Source: CAZBUH01 sp964495095
GTDB lineage: Bacteria; Bacillota; Clostridia; Oscillospirales; Oscillospiraceae
Assembly (NCBI GenBank): GCA_964495095.1
Contig: CAZBUH010000053.1
Coordinates: 1 to 13,318 of the forward strand
Reading direction: 5' to 3'
DNA: 13,318 nucleotides
Shown here: positions 1 through 6,696 of the stretch, in pieces
Layout of the letters: each line of letters opens with the position of its first letter
How positions within the stretch are numbered: the stretch's first letter is position 1
Notes under the pieces: model-generated
What the model was told of the DNA's origin: nothing
What the model saw: only the letters and a program-made list of their open reading frames with translations
Databases searched by the model: none
Program-made: the position numbers and the translations under genes

Positions 1-1743
1 CTCATCAAGCTGCTTCTGCGTTACCTCGCCGGGGGCGGACATCATCACGTCCTGGGCGTTCTTGTTCATCGGGAAGGGGATAACCTCACGGATGGAGTCA
101 ACGCCAGCCAGGAGCATAACCATTCTGTCCACTCCGGGGGCGATGCCCGCATGGGGCGGCGCGCCGTAGCAGAAAGCGTTATACATGGCGGGGAATTTCG
201 CCTTTACGTCATCCTCGCCCATCTTCACAAGCTCAAAAGCCTTTACCATTATCTCCGGATCGTGGTTCCGGACAGCGCCGGAGGACAGCTCCACGCCGTT
301 GCAGACAAGGTCATACTGGTCGGCGGTTATGGAGAGGGGGTCAGCTTCTCCCCTTTCCGCCTTTAAAAGCGCCTCAAGGCCGCCGCTGGGCATTGAGAAC
401 GGGTTGTGGCAGAACTCCAGCTCCCCGGACTCCTCGCCTATCTCGTACATAGGGAAGTCCACAATCCAGCAGAAAGCGTACTGCTCCTTATCCATATGGC
501 CCGGCACTGCCGCGCCCAGGGTCTTTACAAACACGCCGGCAGTTTTCTGGGCCTGGGTGAGCTTTCCGGCGGAGAGGGCCACAAAATCGTTGGGCCTGAG
601 GCCCAGGGCCGATACTACACTGTCCTTTATGGGGGCTATAAACTTCCCGATGCCGCCGACAATCTCCCCGTTCCCGTCCAGTCTGAACCAATAGGGCTTG
701 CCGCCGGAGACTACCTCCGCCTCCGCCAGGGTCTTATCGATAAATTTCCTCGTCTCGTGGAAATCCGTTACTACAACGGCCTTTACCGTGTTCCCCTCAA
801 AGGGACCGAAACCGCAGGCGCCCAGGGCCTCCGTGGCGTCCTGAACCGTAAGGTCTATGCGCAGATCCGGCTTATCGGAGCCGTATTTCTCCATAGCCTC
901 CTCGTATGGTATGCGCTTAAAGGGAGCCTGGGATGAGGTCTTATACTGACCGAATTTTGAGAAAATCGGGGGCAAAACATCCTCAATTACCGCGAAAACA
1001 TCCTCCTGGGTGGCAAAGGCCATCTCCATATCAAGCTGGTAAAACTCGCCGGGGCTTCTGTCGGCCCTGGCGTCCTCGTCTCTGAAGCAGGGGGCTATCT
1101 GGAAATACCTGTCGAAGCCCGCAGTCATAAGAAGCTGCTTAAACTGCTGCGGGGCCTGGGGCAAGGCGTAGAATTTCCCCGGATGGTTTCTGGCCGGCAC
1201 AAGGTAGTCCCTGGCGCCCTCGGGGGAGGAGGCGGTCAGTATTGGGGTCGTTATCTCAAGAAAGCCGTGCTCCGTCATGCTCTGGCGGAGGGCCGCCACC
1301 ACATTGCACCGCAGCACGATATTGTTCTTTACCTCGGGGTTCCGCAGGTCAAGATACCGGTATTTGAGCCGCGTGGCCTCGTCCGCCTCCCGGCTGCGGT
1401 TTATCTGGAAGGGCAGCTCGTTATAGCGGCAGCGGCCCAGCACCTGGATTTTCGTGGGCACAACCTCTATATCGCCGGTGGGGAGCTTGGGGTTTTTGCT
1501 GTCCCGCTCCCGGACGACGCCCTCCACGCTTATGGTGGACTCCTTGTTGAGCCCCTTTACGGCGGCAAGCATCTCCTCGGTCCCGATAACCACCTGTGTG
1601 GTGCCGTAAAAATCCCGCACCACTACGAAAGCCAGGTTTGCACCCACCTCACGGACATTTTCCATCCAGCCCGATATCTTTATGTTCTTACCCACATCGG
1701 AAAGCCGCAGCTCCCCGCAGGTGTGAGTCCTTGACTGTGTCAT
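1..1743 (-). CDS. aspS: Aspartyl-tRNA synthetase, C-terminus cut by window edge
   Basis: Class II synthetase that charges tRNA-Asp with aspartate in the cytoplasm. The frame is open for 581 codons from ATG at 1743 to the first base of the window; bacterial AspRS is about 590 residues, so only a short tail is missing. The N-terminus carries the OB-fold anticodon-binding domain (GWMENVREVG near residue 25). Motif 2 follows near residue 219 (FRDEDARADRSPGEFYQLD), then a central insertion of the GAD type, then motif 3 near residue 540 (GIAPGVDRMVMLLAG). AGGAG sits 8 nt before the ATG. The gene follows hisS by 40 nt, a common clostridial pair. The one-residue-longer motif 2 loop (SPGEFYQLD) and the PFPMN block after motif 3 recall the AspRS subgroup best known from alphaproteobacteria. 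Whether it also charges tRNA-Asn cannot be told from here. Confidence 0.96.
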   Translation of the reverse strand, partial: MTQSRTHTCGELRLSDVGKNIKISGWMENVREVGANLAFVVVRDFYGTTQVVIGTEEMLAAVKGLNKESTISVEGVVRERDSKNPKLPTGDIEVVPTKIQVLGRCRYNELPFQINRSREADEATRLKYRYLDLRNPEVKNNIVLRCNVVAALRQSMTEHGFLEITTPILTASSPEGARDYLVPARNHPGKFYALPQAPQQFKQLLMTAGFDRYFQIAPCFRDEDARADRSPGEFYQLDMEMAFATQEDVFAVIEDVLPPIFSKFGQYKTSSQAPFKRIPYEEAMEKYGSDKPDLRIDLTVQDATEALGACGFGPFEGNTVKAVVVTDFHETRKFIDKTLAEAEVVSGGKPYWFRLDGNGEIVGGIGKFIAPIKDSVVSALGLRPNDFVALSAGKLTQAQKTAGVFVKTLGAAVPGHMDKEQYAFCWIVDFPMYEIGEESGELEFCHNPFSMPSGGLEALLKAERGEADPLSITADQYDLVCNGVELSSGAVRNHDPEIMVKAFELVKMGEDDVKAKFPAMYNAFCYGAPPHAGIAPGVDRMVMLLAGVDSIREVIPFPMNKNAQDVMMSAPGEVTQKQLDE

Positions 1744-1783
1744 AATACCAGCTCCTAAAGCTTTTATTTATTTAAAAAAACGG

Positions 1784-3139
1784 TCAGCCTAAAATTATCT
1801 TTCCGCTGTTTTTCTCCCCAACGCCCTTTAAAATTAGCTCCGCCGCCGCTTGGGAGGTGAGGCTGAGCTGTTCTCCTGTTTTGAGGTCTTTGCAGGAGAC
1901 CTTGCCGGAGGCTATCTCGTCTTCGCCGAGGAATATAACGTAGGGTATTCCCAGCTTATCGGCGTAGGACATTTTGGCCTTGAATTTCTTCTGCTCGGAG
2001 TAAAGCTGGGTCCGTATGCCCTTTTCCCGCAGGCCGGTAGCCAGCGCTATGGCCGGGGCCAGATCCTCCGTCATCGGGATTATCATCACGTCCGCCGGGG
2101 CCGTCATAAGCCCGTCGTTTAACATACCCTGCTCTCCCAAAACATAGAAAAGCCGCGTAAGGCCGATGGAGATGCCGACGCCCGGCAGCTTTTTATCGGT
2201 GTAATACTCCGCCAGATTGTCGTACCGGCCGCCGGAGCACACGGAGCCTATCTCCGGGTGGTCGGTTATAACCGTCTCGTACACCGTGCCGGTGTAGTAG
2301 TCCAGCCCCCGGGCGATGGTGAGATCCACCGCGAAATTATCCTCCGGCACGCCGAAATCCGCCAGATATTTTGTCACGGAGTCCAGCTCCTGAAGGCCCA
2401 TGTCGAATGCTGCGCTCTTTCCCCTGTATGCCTCAAGGGCGGACAGCACCTGGCTGTTGGAGCCGGTTATGGATATGAATTTAAGTATCTCCTCCGCGTC
2501 CTCCGGGGAGAGGCCCAGCTCTTCTGTAAGCAGGCCCCGGACCTTTTCCGGCCCGATTTTATCGAGCTTGTCCACCGTGCGCATAATGTCGCCGGATTTT
2601 TCGGTGAGGCCCAGCATTTCATAAAAGCCGTTTAAAATCTTCCTGTTATTTACCCGGATGCGGAAGTTTTTAAGGCCCAGGGCGGTAAAGGTCCTGTAGA
2701 TTATGCCCGGTATCTCCGCCTCGTTTATAATGTCAAGCTTCTCATCGCCGATTATATCTATATCCGCCTGGTAAAATTCCCGGAAACGGCCCCTCTGGGC
2801 GCGCTCGCCGCGATAGACCTTGCCTATCTGATATCTGCGGAAGGGGAACGTGAGCTGGCCATAATTCATGGCGACGTATTTTGCCAGCGGCACCGTCAGG
2901 TCGAAGCGCAGGCTCAGATCCGCGTCGCCCTTTGTAAAACGGTATATCTGCTTTTCCGTCTCGCCGCCGCCCTTTGCCAGCAGCACCTCCGAGGCCTCGA
3001 CCAGCGGGGTGTCCAGCGGCGTGAAGCCGTAGAGGGAATATGTCCTGCGCAGCACGTCCATAATGCGCTCAAGCTGCACCTGTCTTGCCGGAAGAAGCTC
3101 CATAAAGCCGGACAGTGTGCGGGGTTTTATCTTCTCCAT
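1784..3139 (-). CDS. hisS: Histidyl-tRNA synthetase
   Basis: Class II synthetase that charges tRNA-His in the cytoplasm. The 451 residues are slightly longer than the usual 420-430, with a tail ending GKIILG. The N-terminal catalytic core contains the motif 2 loop GRFREFYQ (residues 117-124), the histidine-specific block RGLDYYTGTVYE (277-288), GGRYD (303-307) and motif 3 GISIGLTRL (322-330). The C-terminal anticodon-binding domain starts near residue 348 (ADVMIIPM). The motif 2 loop reads FREFYQ where most bacterial enzymes have YRQFHQ, and motif 3 has Thr-Arg instead of Glu-Arg, so this is a divergent HisRS branch; catalytic residues look intact. AAAGGA precedes the ATG by 7 nt. No T-box motif was found in the 239 nt upstream, which instead hold an array of inverted repeats. 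aspS follows after 40 nt. Confidence 0.96.
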   Translation of the reverse strand: MEKIKPRTLSGFMELLPARQVQLERIMDVLRRTYSLYGFTPLDTPLVEASEVLLAKGGGETEKQIYRFTKGDADLSLRFDLTVPLAKYVAMNYGQLTFPFRRYQIGKVYRGERAQRGRFREFYQADIDIIGDEKLDIINEAEIPGIIYRTFTALGLKNFRIRVNNRKILNGFYEMLGLTEKSGDIMRTVDKLDKIGPEKVRGLLTEELGLSPEDAEEILKFISITGSNSQVLSALEAYRGKSAAFDMGLQELDSVTKYLADFGVPEDNFAVDLTIARGLDYYTGTVYETVITDHPEIGSVCSGGRYDNLAEYYTDKKLPGVGISIGLTRLFYVLGEQGMLNDGLMTAPADVMIIPMTEDLAPAIALATGLREKGIRTQLYSEQKKFKAKMSYADKLGIPYVIFLGEDEIASGKVSCKDLKTGEQLSLTSQAAAELILKGVGEKNSGKIILG

Positions 3140-3162
3140 CTGTTTTTCCTTTCAAAGTACAA

Positions 3163-3355
3163 GCGCTCTTATCCCGCTTAAGGACAAGAGCGCGGAATCG
3201 GGCGCTTTTCCTTAATCGGGAAAGCGCCAAAAGAACTTTATTTCGCACCGGGGCTTTTTTAACCCCCGGTCCCGCCGCTGCGGCGGGCCTTATCCGTGCC
3301 CGGCCTACAAAAAAGGCGGGCAGAATTTTTCCGCAGCCCAAGGCCGCGGAAAAAT
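3163..3355. repeat. Array of six inverted repeats between mgsA and hisS
   Basis: This gene-free stretch is built of consecutive palindromes. In plus coordinates the arms are 3163-3170 with 3186-3193 (GCGCTCTT), plus three further pairs inside; 3201-3208 with 3221-3228 (GGCGCTTT), plus CC/GG inside; 3247-3253 with 3264-3270 (ACCGGGG); 3271-3277 with 3281-3287 (CCCGCCG); 3298-3305 with 3315-3321 (GCCCG and CC, one bulge); and 3325-3334 with 3346-3355 (ATTTTTCCGC), plus GCC/GGC inside. In the minus-strand RNA the single mismatches of the first and last palindromes become G-U pairs, while the second gains an A-C mismatch, so the leader strand of hisS is mildly favoured. It may be a multicopy intergenic element, a structured hisS leader, or both. 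No protein-coding signal is convincing. Confidence 0.75.
3309..3342 (-). terminator. Possible intrinsic terminator after mgsA
   Basis: Read on the minus strand, GGGC and GCCC can close a stem with a short GAA/TTC inner stem, followed by GCC and six T (plus coordinates 3309-3314). It lies about 40-70 nt after the mgsA stop. The stem is short and competes with the neighbouring palindromes, so this is a weak call. Confidence 0.28.
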
Positions 3356-3378
3356 ATTTTCAGCCGGACGTAAAGCTT

Positions 3379-3780
3379 TTACCTCTTTTTAGGGTTTACG
3401 ATATCACGCCAATCCATAAGGCCCTGGCGCAGCCCCTGTATAAGCACCTCGGCGGTGGCCACATTGGTGGCAAAGGGGATGTTGTACTGGTCGCAGAGCC
3501 TCGCTATCTCGTCGGGGCTGTTGGCGGACTCGTCCGCATGATCCCGGAAAAATATCACAAGGTCTATCTCATTATAGGCTATTCTGGCGCCTATCTGCTG
3601 ATTTCCGCCCTGGCTGCAGGACATATACAGGGTTATGGGCAGGCCCGTCGCTTCCGACACAAGCCGGCCGGTAGTGTTTGTAGCGCAGATATTATGGTTT
3701 GCCAGTATGCCGCAGTAAGCTATGCAAAACTGCACCATAAGTTCTTTTTTCCTGTCGTGCGCCATAAGTGCGATATTCAT
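3379..3780 (-). CDS. Methylglyoxal synthase-like protein with altered active site
   Basis: This 133-residue protein aligns without gaps to E. coli MgsA (offset 11), an enzyme turning dihydroxyacetone phosphate into methylglyoxal and phosphate. It keeps His8-Asp9 (E. coli 19-20), Lys12 (23), the phosphate-binding Thr34, Thr36, Thr37 and Ser54 (45, 47, 48, 65), Asp80 (91) and Asp90 (101). The catalytic base Asp71 is Asn60 (AAT codon, plus 3601-3603), His98 is Asn87, and Gly46 is Asn35. By known E. coli mutagenesis the loss of Asp71 should cripple catalysis, so ligand binding without turnover, or another reaction, is possible. The start at 3780 is preferred over the frame's first ATG at 3828: GGGGAGG lies 8 nt upstream and the longer form would run into minD. 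It follows minD by 16 nt. The family is certain; the activity is doubtful. Confidence 0.9.
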   Translation of the reverse strand: MNIALMAHDRKKELMVQFCIAYCGILANHNICATNTTGRLVSEATGLPITLYMSCSQGGNQQIGARIAYNEIDLVIFFRDHADESANSPDEIARLCDQYNIPFATNVATAEVLIQGLRQGLMDWRDIVNPKKR

Positions 3781-3788
3781 CTTGAGTA

Positions 3789-3795
3789 CCTCCCC
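3789..3795 (-). promoter_or_regulatory. Ribosome binding site deciding the mgsA-like start
   Basis: GGGGAGG on the minus strand lies 8 nt before the ATG at 3780. It sits in the minD-mgsA gap and selects this ATG over the in-frame ATG at 3828, which lies inside minD and has no comparable site. Confidence 0.75.
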
Positions 3796-3796
3796 T

Positions 3797-4534
3797 TTAT
3801 ATTTTAAGCGGAACGCTCTCTCCCGCAAGTCTTTTCGCTATCCTGAGAAAAGCATGGGCCGCGGACTTCGCCTCATACAAGGCCAGCGCCTCTCCGGAAT
3901 TGGAGGCCAGAACCACAGACCTGTCCTCCGGCACCGCGCCGATGAGCTGAAGCTCCGTATCGTCTATTATATCGTCCACCGTGGTCTGCAATTTCCTGAA
4001 AATGCCTTTCTTCACACGGTTTACAAGGAGCCGCAGCTCCGTCACGCCCTCTTTTTCAAGGGCCGCCGCAGCACACTGGGCGTCTCTCACGCTGGAGGCG
4101 TCCACCGTGGCGACGATTATCGCCATATCCGCCCCCTCAACCGCCAGCCGGAAGCCCGGCCCCAGTCCCGCAGGGCAGTCAATAATGCAGAATTCGTACT
4201 CGCTTTTAAGCCTGTTTTTTATCTCCAGGAATTTCTCCGGGTCTATATCCTCTGACGAGGCCGAGATGGGCGCTGTCAGCAGGAACAGGTTTTCTATCTG
4301 AGGATGGGGCTCCACCGCCTCCTCCAGAGCGCAGCGGCCCTCTATAACATCGAAAAAAGTCATAGGCTGGGTATGGGTCATTCCCAACGTTATATCAAGG
4401 TTTTTAAGGCCCACGTCCGCATCCACGCAGACTGTCCTGTGGCCCAGGGCCGCAAGGCACGAGGACACGGCACCGACGGTGGTGGTCTTTCCCGTGCCGC
4501 CTTTACCGGAAGTAATCACAATGCTCCTGCCCAA
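3797..4534 (-). CDS. minD: MinD-family ATPase lacking the C-terminal membrane-targeting tail
   Basis: MinD is a ParA-family ATPase that dimerises with ATP on the membrane and recruits MinC to block FtsZ rings at the wrong site. The deviant Walker A motif KGGTGKTT spans residues 11-18 (signature Lys11, Lys16). The switch block DADVGLKNLD starts at residue 38, and Walker B with IIDCPAGLGPG at 117-127. The ORF starts with TTG: GGAGG lies 7 nt upstream and the N-terminus GRSIVITSGKGG matches the family. The protein is 245 residues against about 260-270 and stops at GESVPLKI, where homologues continue with an acidic linker and an amphipathic membrane helix. No minC or minE is adjacent. It has its own promoter 41 nt upstream and is probably co-transcribed with the mgsA-like gene. 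Assignment to MinD is strong; a normal Min role is uncertain. Confidence 0.9.
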   Translation of the reverse strand: MGRSIVITSGKGGTGKTTTVGAVSSCLAALGHRTVCVDADVGLKNLDITLGMTHTQPMTFFDVIEGRCALEEAVEPHPQIENLFLLTAPISASSEDIDPEKFLEIKNRLKSEYEFCIIDCPAGLGPGFRLAVEGADMAIIVATVDASSVRDAQCAAAALEKEGVTELRLLVNRVKKGIFRKLQTTVDDIIDDTELQLIGAVPEDRSVVLASNSGEALALYEAKSAAHAFLRIAKRLAGESVPLKI

Positions 4535-4541
4535 GCCTTAG

Positions 4542-4546
4542 CCTCC
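4542..4546 (-). promoter_or_regulatory. Ribosome binding site supporting the TTG start of minD
   Basis: GGAGG on the minus strand lies 7 nt before the TTG at 4534. The family N-terminus follows directly and no ATG is suitably placed, so initiation at TTG is well supported. Confidence 0.8.
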
Positions 4547-4574
4547 AATCCGCATGTCTAAACTGGCTTTATTT

Positions 4575-4603
4575 ATTATATACATCATCTGCAATATTTT
4601 CAA
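4575..4603 (-). promoter_or_regulatory. Sigma-A-type promoter for minD-mgsA
   Basis: On the minus strand TTGAAA (plus 4598-4603) is separated by exactly 17 nt from TATAAT (plus 4575-4580). Transcription would start near 4568, giving a leader of about 34 nt before the minD TTG. The local AT-rich stretch stands out in GC-rich surroundings. It suggests minD-mgsA can be expressed apart from the upstream cell-wall genes. Confidence 0.8.
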
Positions 4604-4653
4604 CACAAAATTCCATTTATTCTGTATACTTTTTTCCTCCGGGAAGTCCGTCC

Positions 4654-6684
4654 TTATTTTATCAGGGTGTTCTCCCAGGTAAGGCCGCCGCTCTCCTTTT
4701 CAGAGCTGAAGTAATAGTCCAATATGTCCTCGGCGACGCCCATAATGTCGGAGCCGGAGCCGCCCTTTTCCACCACGACGGCGATAGCTATCTGCGGGTC
4801 GTCATAGGGCGCGTAGCATACGAAAACCGCATTGTTTGTGGACTCCTTGCCAAGCTGAACGGTACCGGTCTTTGCCGCGATGGAATAGGGGTAATTGCCG
4901 AAAACCGAGGACGCCGTGCCGGTTTTTGCCACAGCCCGCATTCCCTGCTGCAAAATGCTGATATAACCGTTTTCGTCGTCTATCCTATTTGCCACAACAG
5001 GCTCCTGGTCATACACATTTTCGGTGTAGTTGTAATTTTTCACAGATTTCAGAAGATGCAGCTCGTACCTCGTGCCGCCATTAGCTATCGTAGCCACGTA
5101 ATTGGCTATCTGCACAGGCGTGAACATGTTGTAGGACTGGCCTATGGCCGCCTGGAGGGAATCGGCGGGGTACCACTGCTCCTTCATGTTCTCTTCCTTA
5201 TACTCAGCGGAGGCCACGGTGCCGGTATACTCGCCTATCTCTATGCCCGTCTTTTCGCCAAGGCCAAAGCTCCGGGCGGTGTCGGCGATATCCTGGTTTT
5301 TCATTATATCGCCAAGCCAATAGAAAAAGTAGTTGCAGGAGTTTTCCAGCGCCGTCACCACATCCACCTGGCCGTGGCTGGAGGGATATATCCAACAGGT
5401 TGGCTGGTATGTGTCGTACTTCGTATATTTCCCCCTGTCCTCAATGGTCGTGTATCGGGATATGGTCCCGGTGCGCAGCCCCGTGAAGGCCGTGACCATT
5501 TTAAAGGTGGAGCCCGGCGAATAGAGGCCCTGGGTGGCCCTGTTCAGCATGGGGTTCAGCGGGTCCTCCTCAAGCTCCGCGTAGTTCTGGCGGAAGGTGG
5601 ATATATCGTAGGAGGGATACGACGCGCAGGCCAGCGCCTCGCCCGTCTTAACGTCCACCACCACGGCGGCGGCTCCATCGGCAAGCTGTTCCCCTTCATC
5701 CCTGGCGGCGTTTATCTCGTCCACCACCTTTTCCAGGGATCTTTCCGCCACCGCCTGCATGTCCAGATCGATGGTGAGGTACACGTTCTCCCCGGCCACG
5801 GCCTCCACGGAGTTTATTACCCCTGTCACCGTGCCCGACGCGTCTGTTTTCGTCGTTATATAGCCGTCCGTGCCGTGGAGGTATTCCTCAAATGCCTCCT
5901 CCGCCCCGGACTGGCCAACCACCGCGTCCATGGAGTAGCCCAGTTCCTTATATACCTCATACTGTTTCGCGTCCATCTTGCCTGTGTAGCCCAGCAGATG
6001 AGCAGCATACTGTGTGTGGTACTGGCGCACATAGGAGTCGGAAACCTGCACTCCCGCCAGGCCCTGCTCAAGCACGGCGGATATTATGTCTATATCCACA
6101 TCCTCGGCAAAAACATAATCGGGTATATTCATTATCACCCGCAGCTCCAGCTCATACCGGATGCCGGCAATTTTCCGCATATCGGCCAGATTCGTGGTGT
6201 AGTCCATGCCGTAGTGATTTTTCAGGAATATCATAAGGTCGGACGCGGAGATATCCTCATCCAGCCCGAAATACTCCAAATATCCATCCAGCCTGCTCCG
6301 CTGGGAGCTGCTCATCTCCGTGTATTCAAATGGCGGAGACGTAACGGGCAGGGTGTCAGAATACGCCACGCCGTTTTTTTCCGCCTCGGATATGAGCGTC
6401 ATAAGCTGGCCGTTGGGGTCTCCGGAATTCAAAAGCTGCGAGCGGTTTATAGTTATGTTATGTGACACCTTGTTGGACACCAGCAGCCGGCCGTATCTGT
6501 CCAGTATATTGCCCCTGGCGGCGGTGAGCGCAGTAGTCTTGACTATTGAATTTTCCGACTGCTCGCAGTATTCGTCGCCCCGGACGATCTGAAGCTCGTA
6601 TATGGCGGCGGCGTAGATAACGACTATCGCCGAAACCGCAATGAAAAGCAGCACCAGGCGGAACGGCTTCACAATTTTTTCCAT
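4654..6684 (-). CDS. mrdA: Class B penicillin-binding protein 2 (peptidoglycan transpeptidase)
   Basis: Transpeptidase that cross-links peptidoglycan during side-wall elongation, anchored in the membrane and acting outside. One N-terminal membrane segment (about residues 9-29) is followed by the dimerisation domain, with ARGNILDRYGRLL at 56-68. The transpeptidase domain begins near residue 335. The acylation site is STFK (392-395, Ser392), the second motif SCN (449-451) and the third KTG (605-607). An extra AKTGT occurs at 586-590, close before the true AKTGT at 604-608; the usual family sequence there is simply GTAS. The 676 residues fit the family. AAAGGA precedes the ATG by 6 nt, and the gene follows mreD by 12 nt, so it is probably the PBP2 of the MreC/MreD elongation complex. 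Class B PBPs for sporulation (SpoVD) or division are possible alternatives, but no C-terminal PASTA domains are seen. Confidence 0.93.
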   Translation of the reverse strand: MEKIVKPFRLVLLFIAVSAIVVIYAAAIYELQIVRGDEYCEQSENSIVKTTALTAARGNILDRYGRLLVSNKVSHNITINRSQLLNSGDPNGQLMTLISEAEKNGVAYSDTLPVTSPPFEYTEMSSSQRSRLDGYLEYFGLDEDISASDLMIFLKNHYGMDYTTNLADMRKIAGIRYELELRVIMNIPDYVFAEDVDIDIISAVLEQGLAGVQVSDSYVRQYHTQYAAHLLGYTGKMDAKQYEVYKELGYSMDAVVGQSGAEEAFEEYLHGTDGYITTKTDASGTVTGVINSVEAVAGENVYLTIDLDMQAVAERSLEKVVDEINAARDEGEQLADGAAAVVVDVKTGEALACASYPSYDISTFRQNYAELEEDPLNPMLNRATQGLYSPGSTFKMVTAFTGLRTGTISRYTTIEDRGKYTKYDTYQPTCWIYPSSHGQVDVVTALENSCNYFFYWLGDIMKNQDIADTARSFGLGEKTGIEIGEYTGTVASAEYKEENMKEQWYPADSLQAAIGQSYNMFTPVQIANYVATIANGGTRYELHLLKSVKNYNYTENVYDQEPVVANRIDDENGYISILQQGMRAVAKTGTASSVFGNYPYSIAAKTGTVQLGKESTNNAVFVCYAPYDDPQIAIAVVVEKGGSGSDIMGVAEDILDYYFSSEKESGGLTWENTLIK

Positions 6685-6696
6685 ATTAAATCCTTT

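Noticed and set aside
3325..3355. Classical intrinsic terminator in the largest palindrome
   Set aside because: The stem is preceded by T and followed by A on both strands, the opposite of a terminator's U-tract arrangement.
3140..3378. T-box riboswitch for hisS-aspS
   Set aside because: T-boxes are common before synthetase genes in Firmicutes, but no GGTGGTACCGCG-like T-box core was found on the minus strand.
3115..3807. 230-codon plus-strand frame across hisS start, the hairpin array and mgsA
   Set aside because: It covers two real genes in antisense, and its middle part is only the translation of the inverted repeats.
4563..4610. 15-codon minus-strand frame (MEFCVENIADDVYNK) between PBP2 and minD, possibly a minC remnant
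   Set aside because: It coincides with the minD promoter, its GGAGG is about 19 nt away, and no MinC similarity is visible.
5056..6465. 469-codon open frame on the plus strand opposite PBP2
   Set aside because: It is antisense to an intact PBP2 with all catalytic motifs, has no ribosome site or recognisable domain, and is explained by the GC-rich codon use of the real gene.
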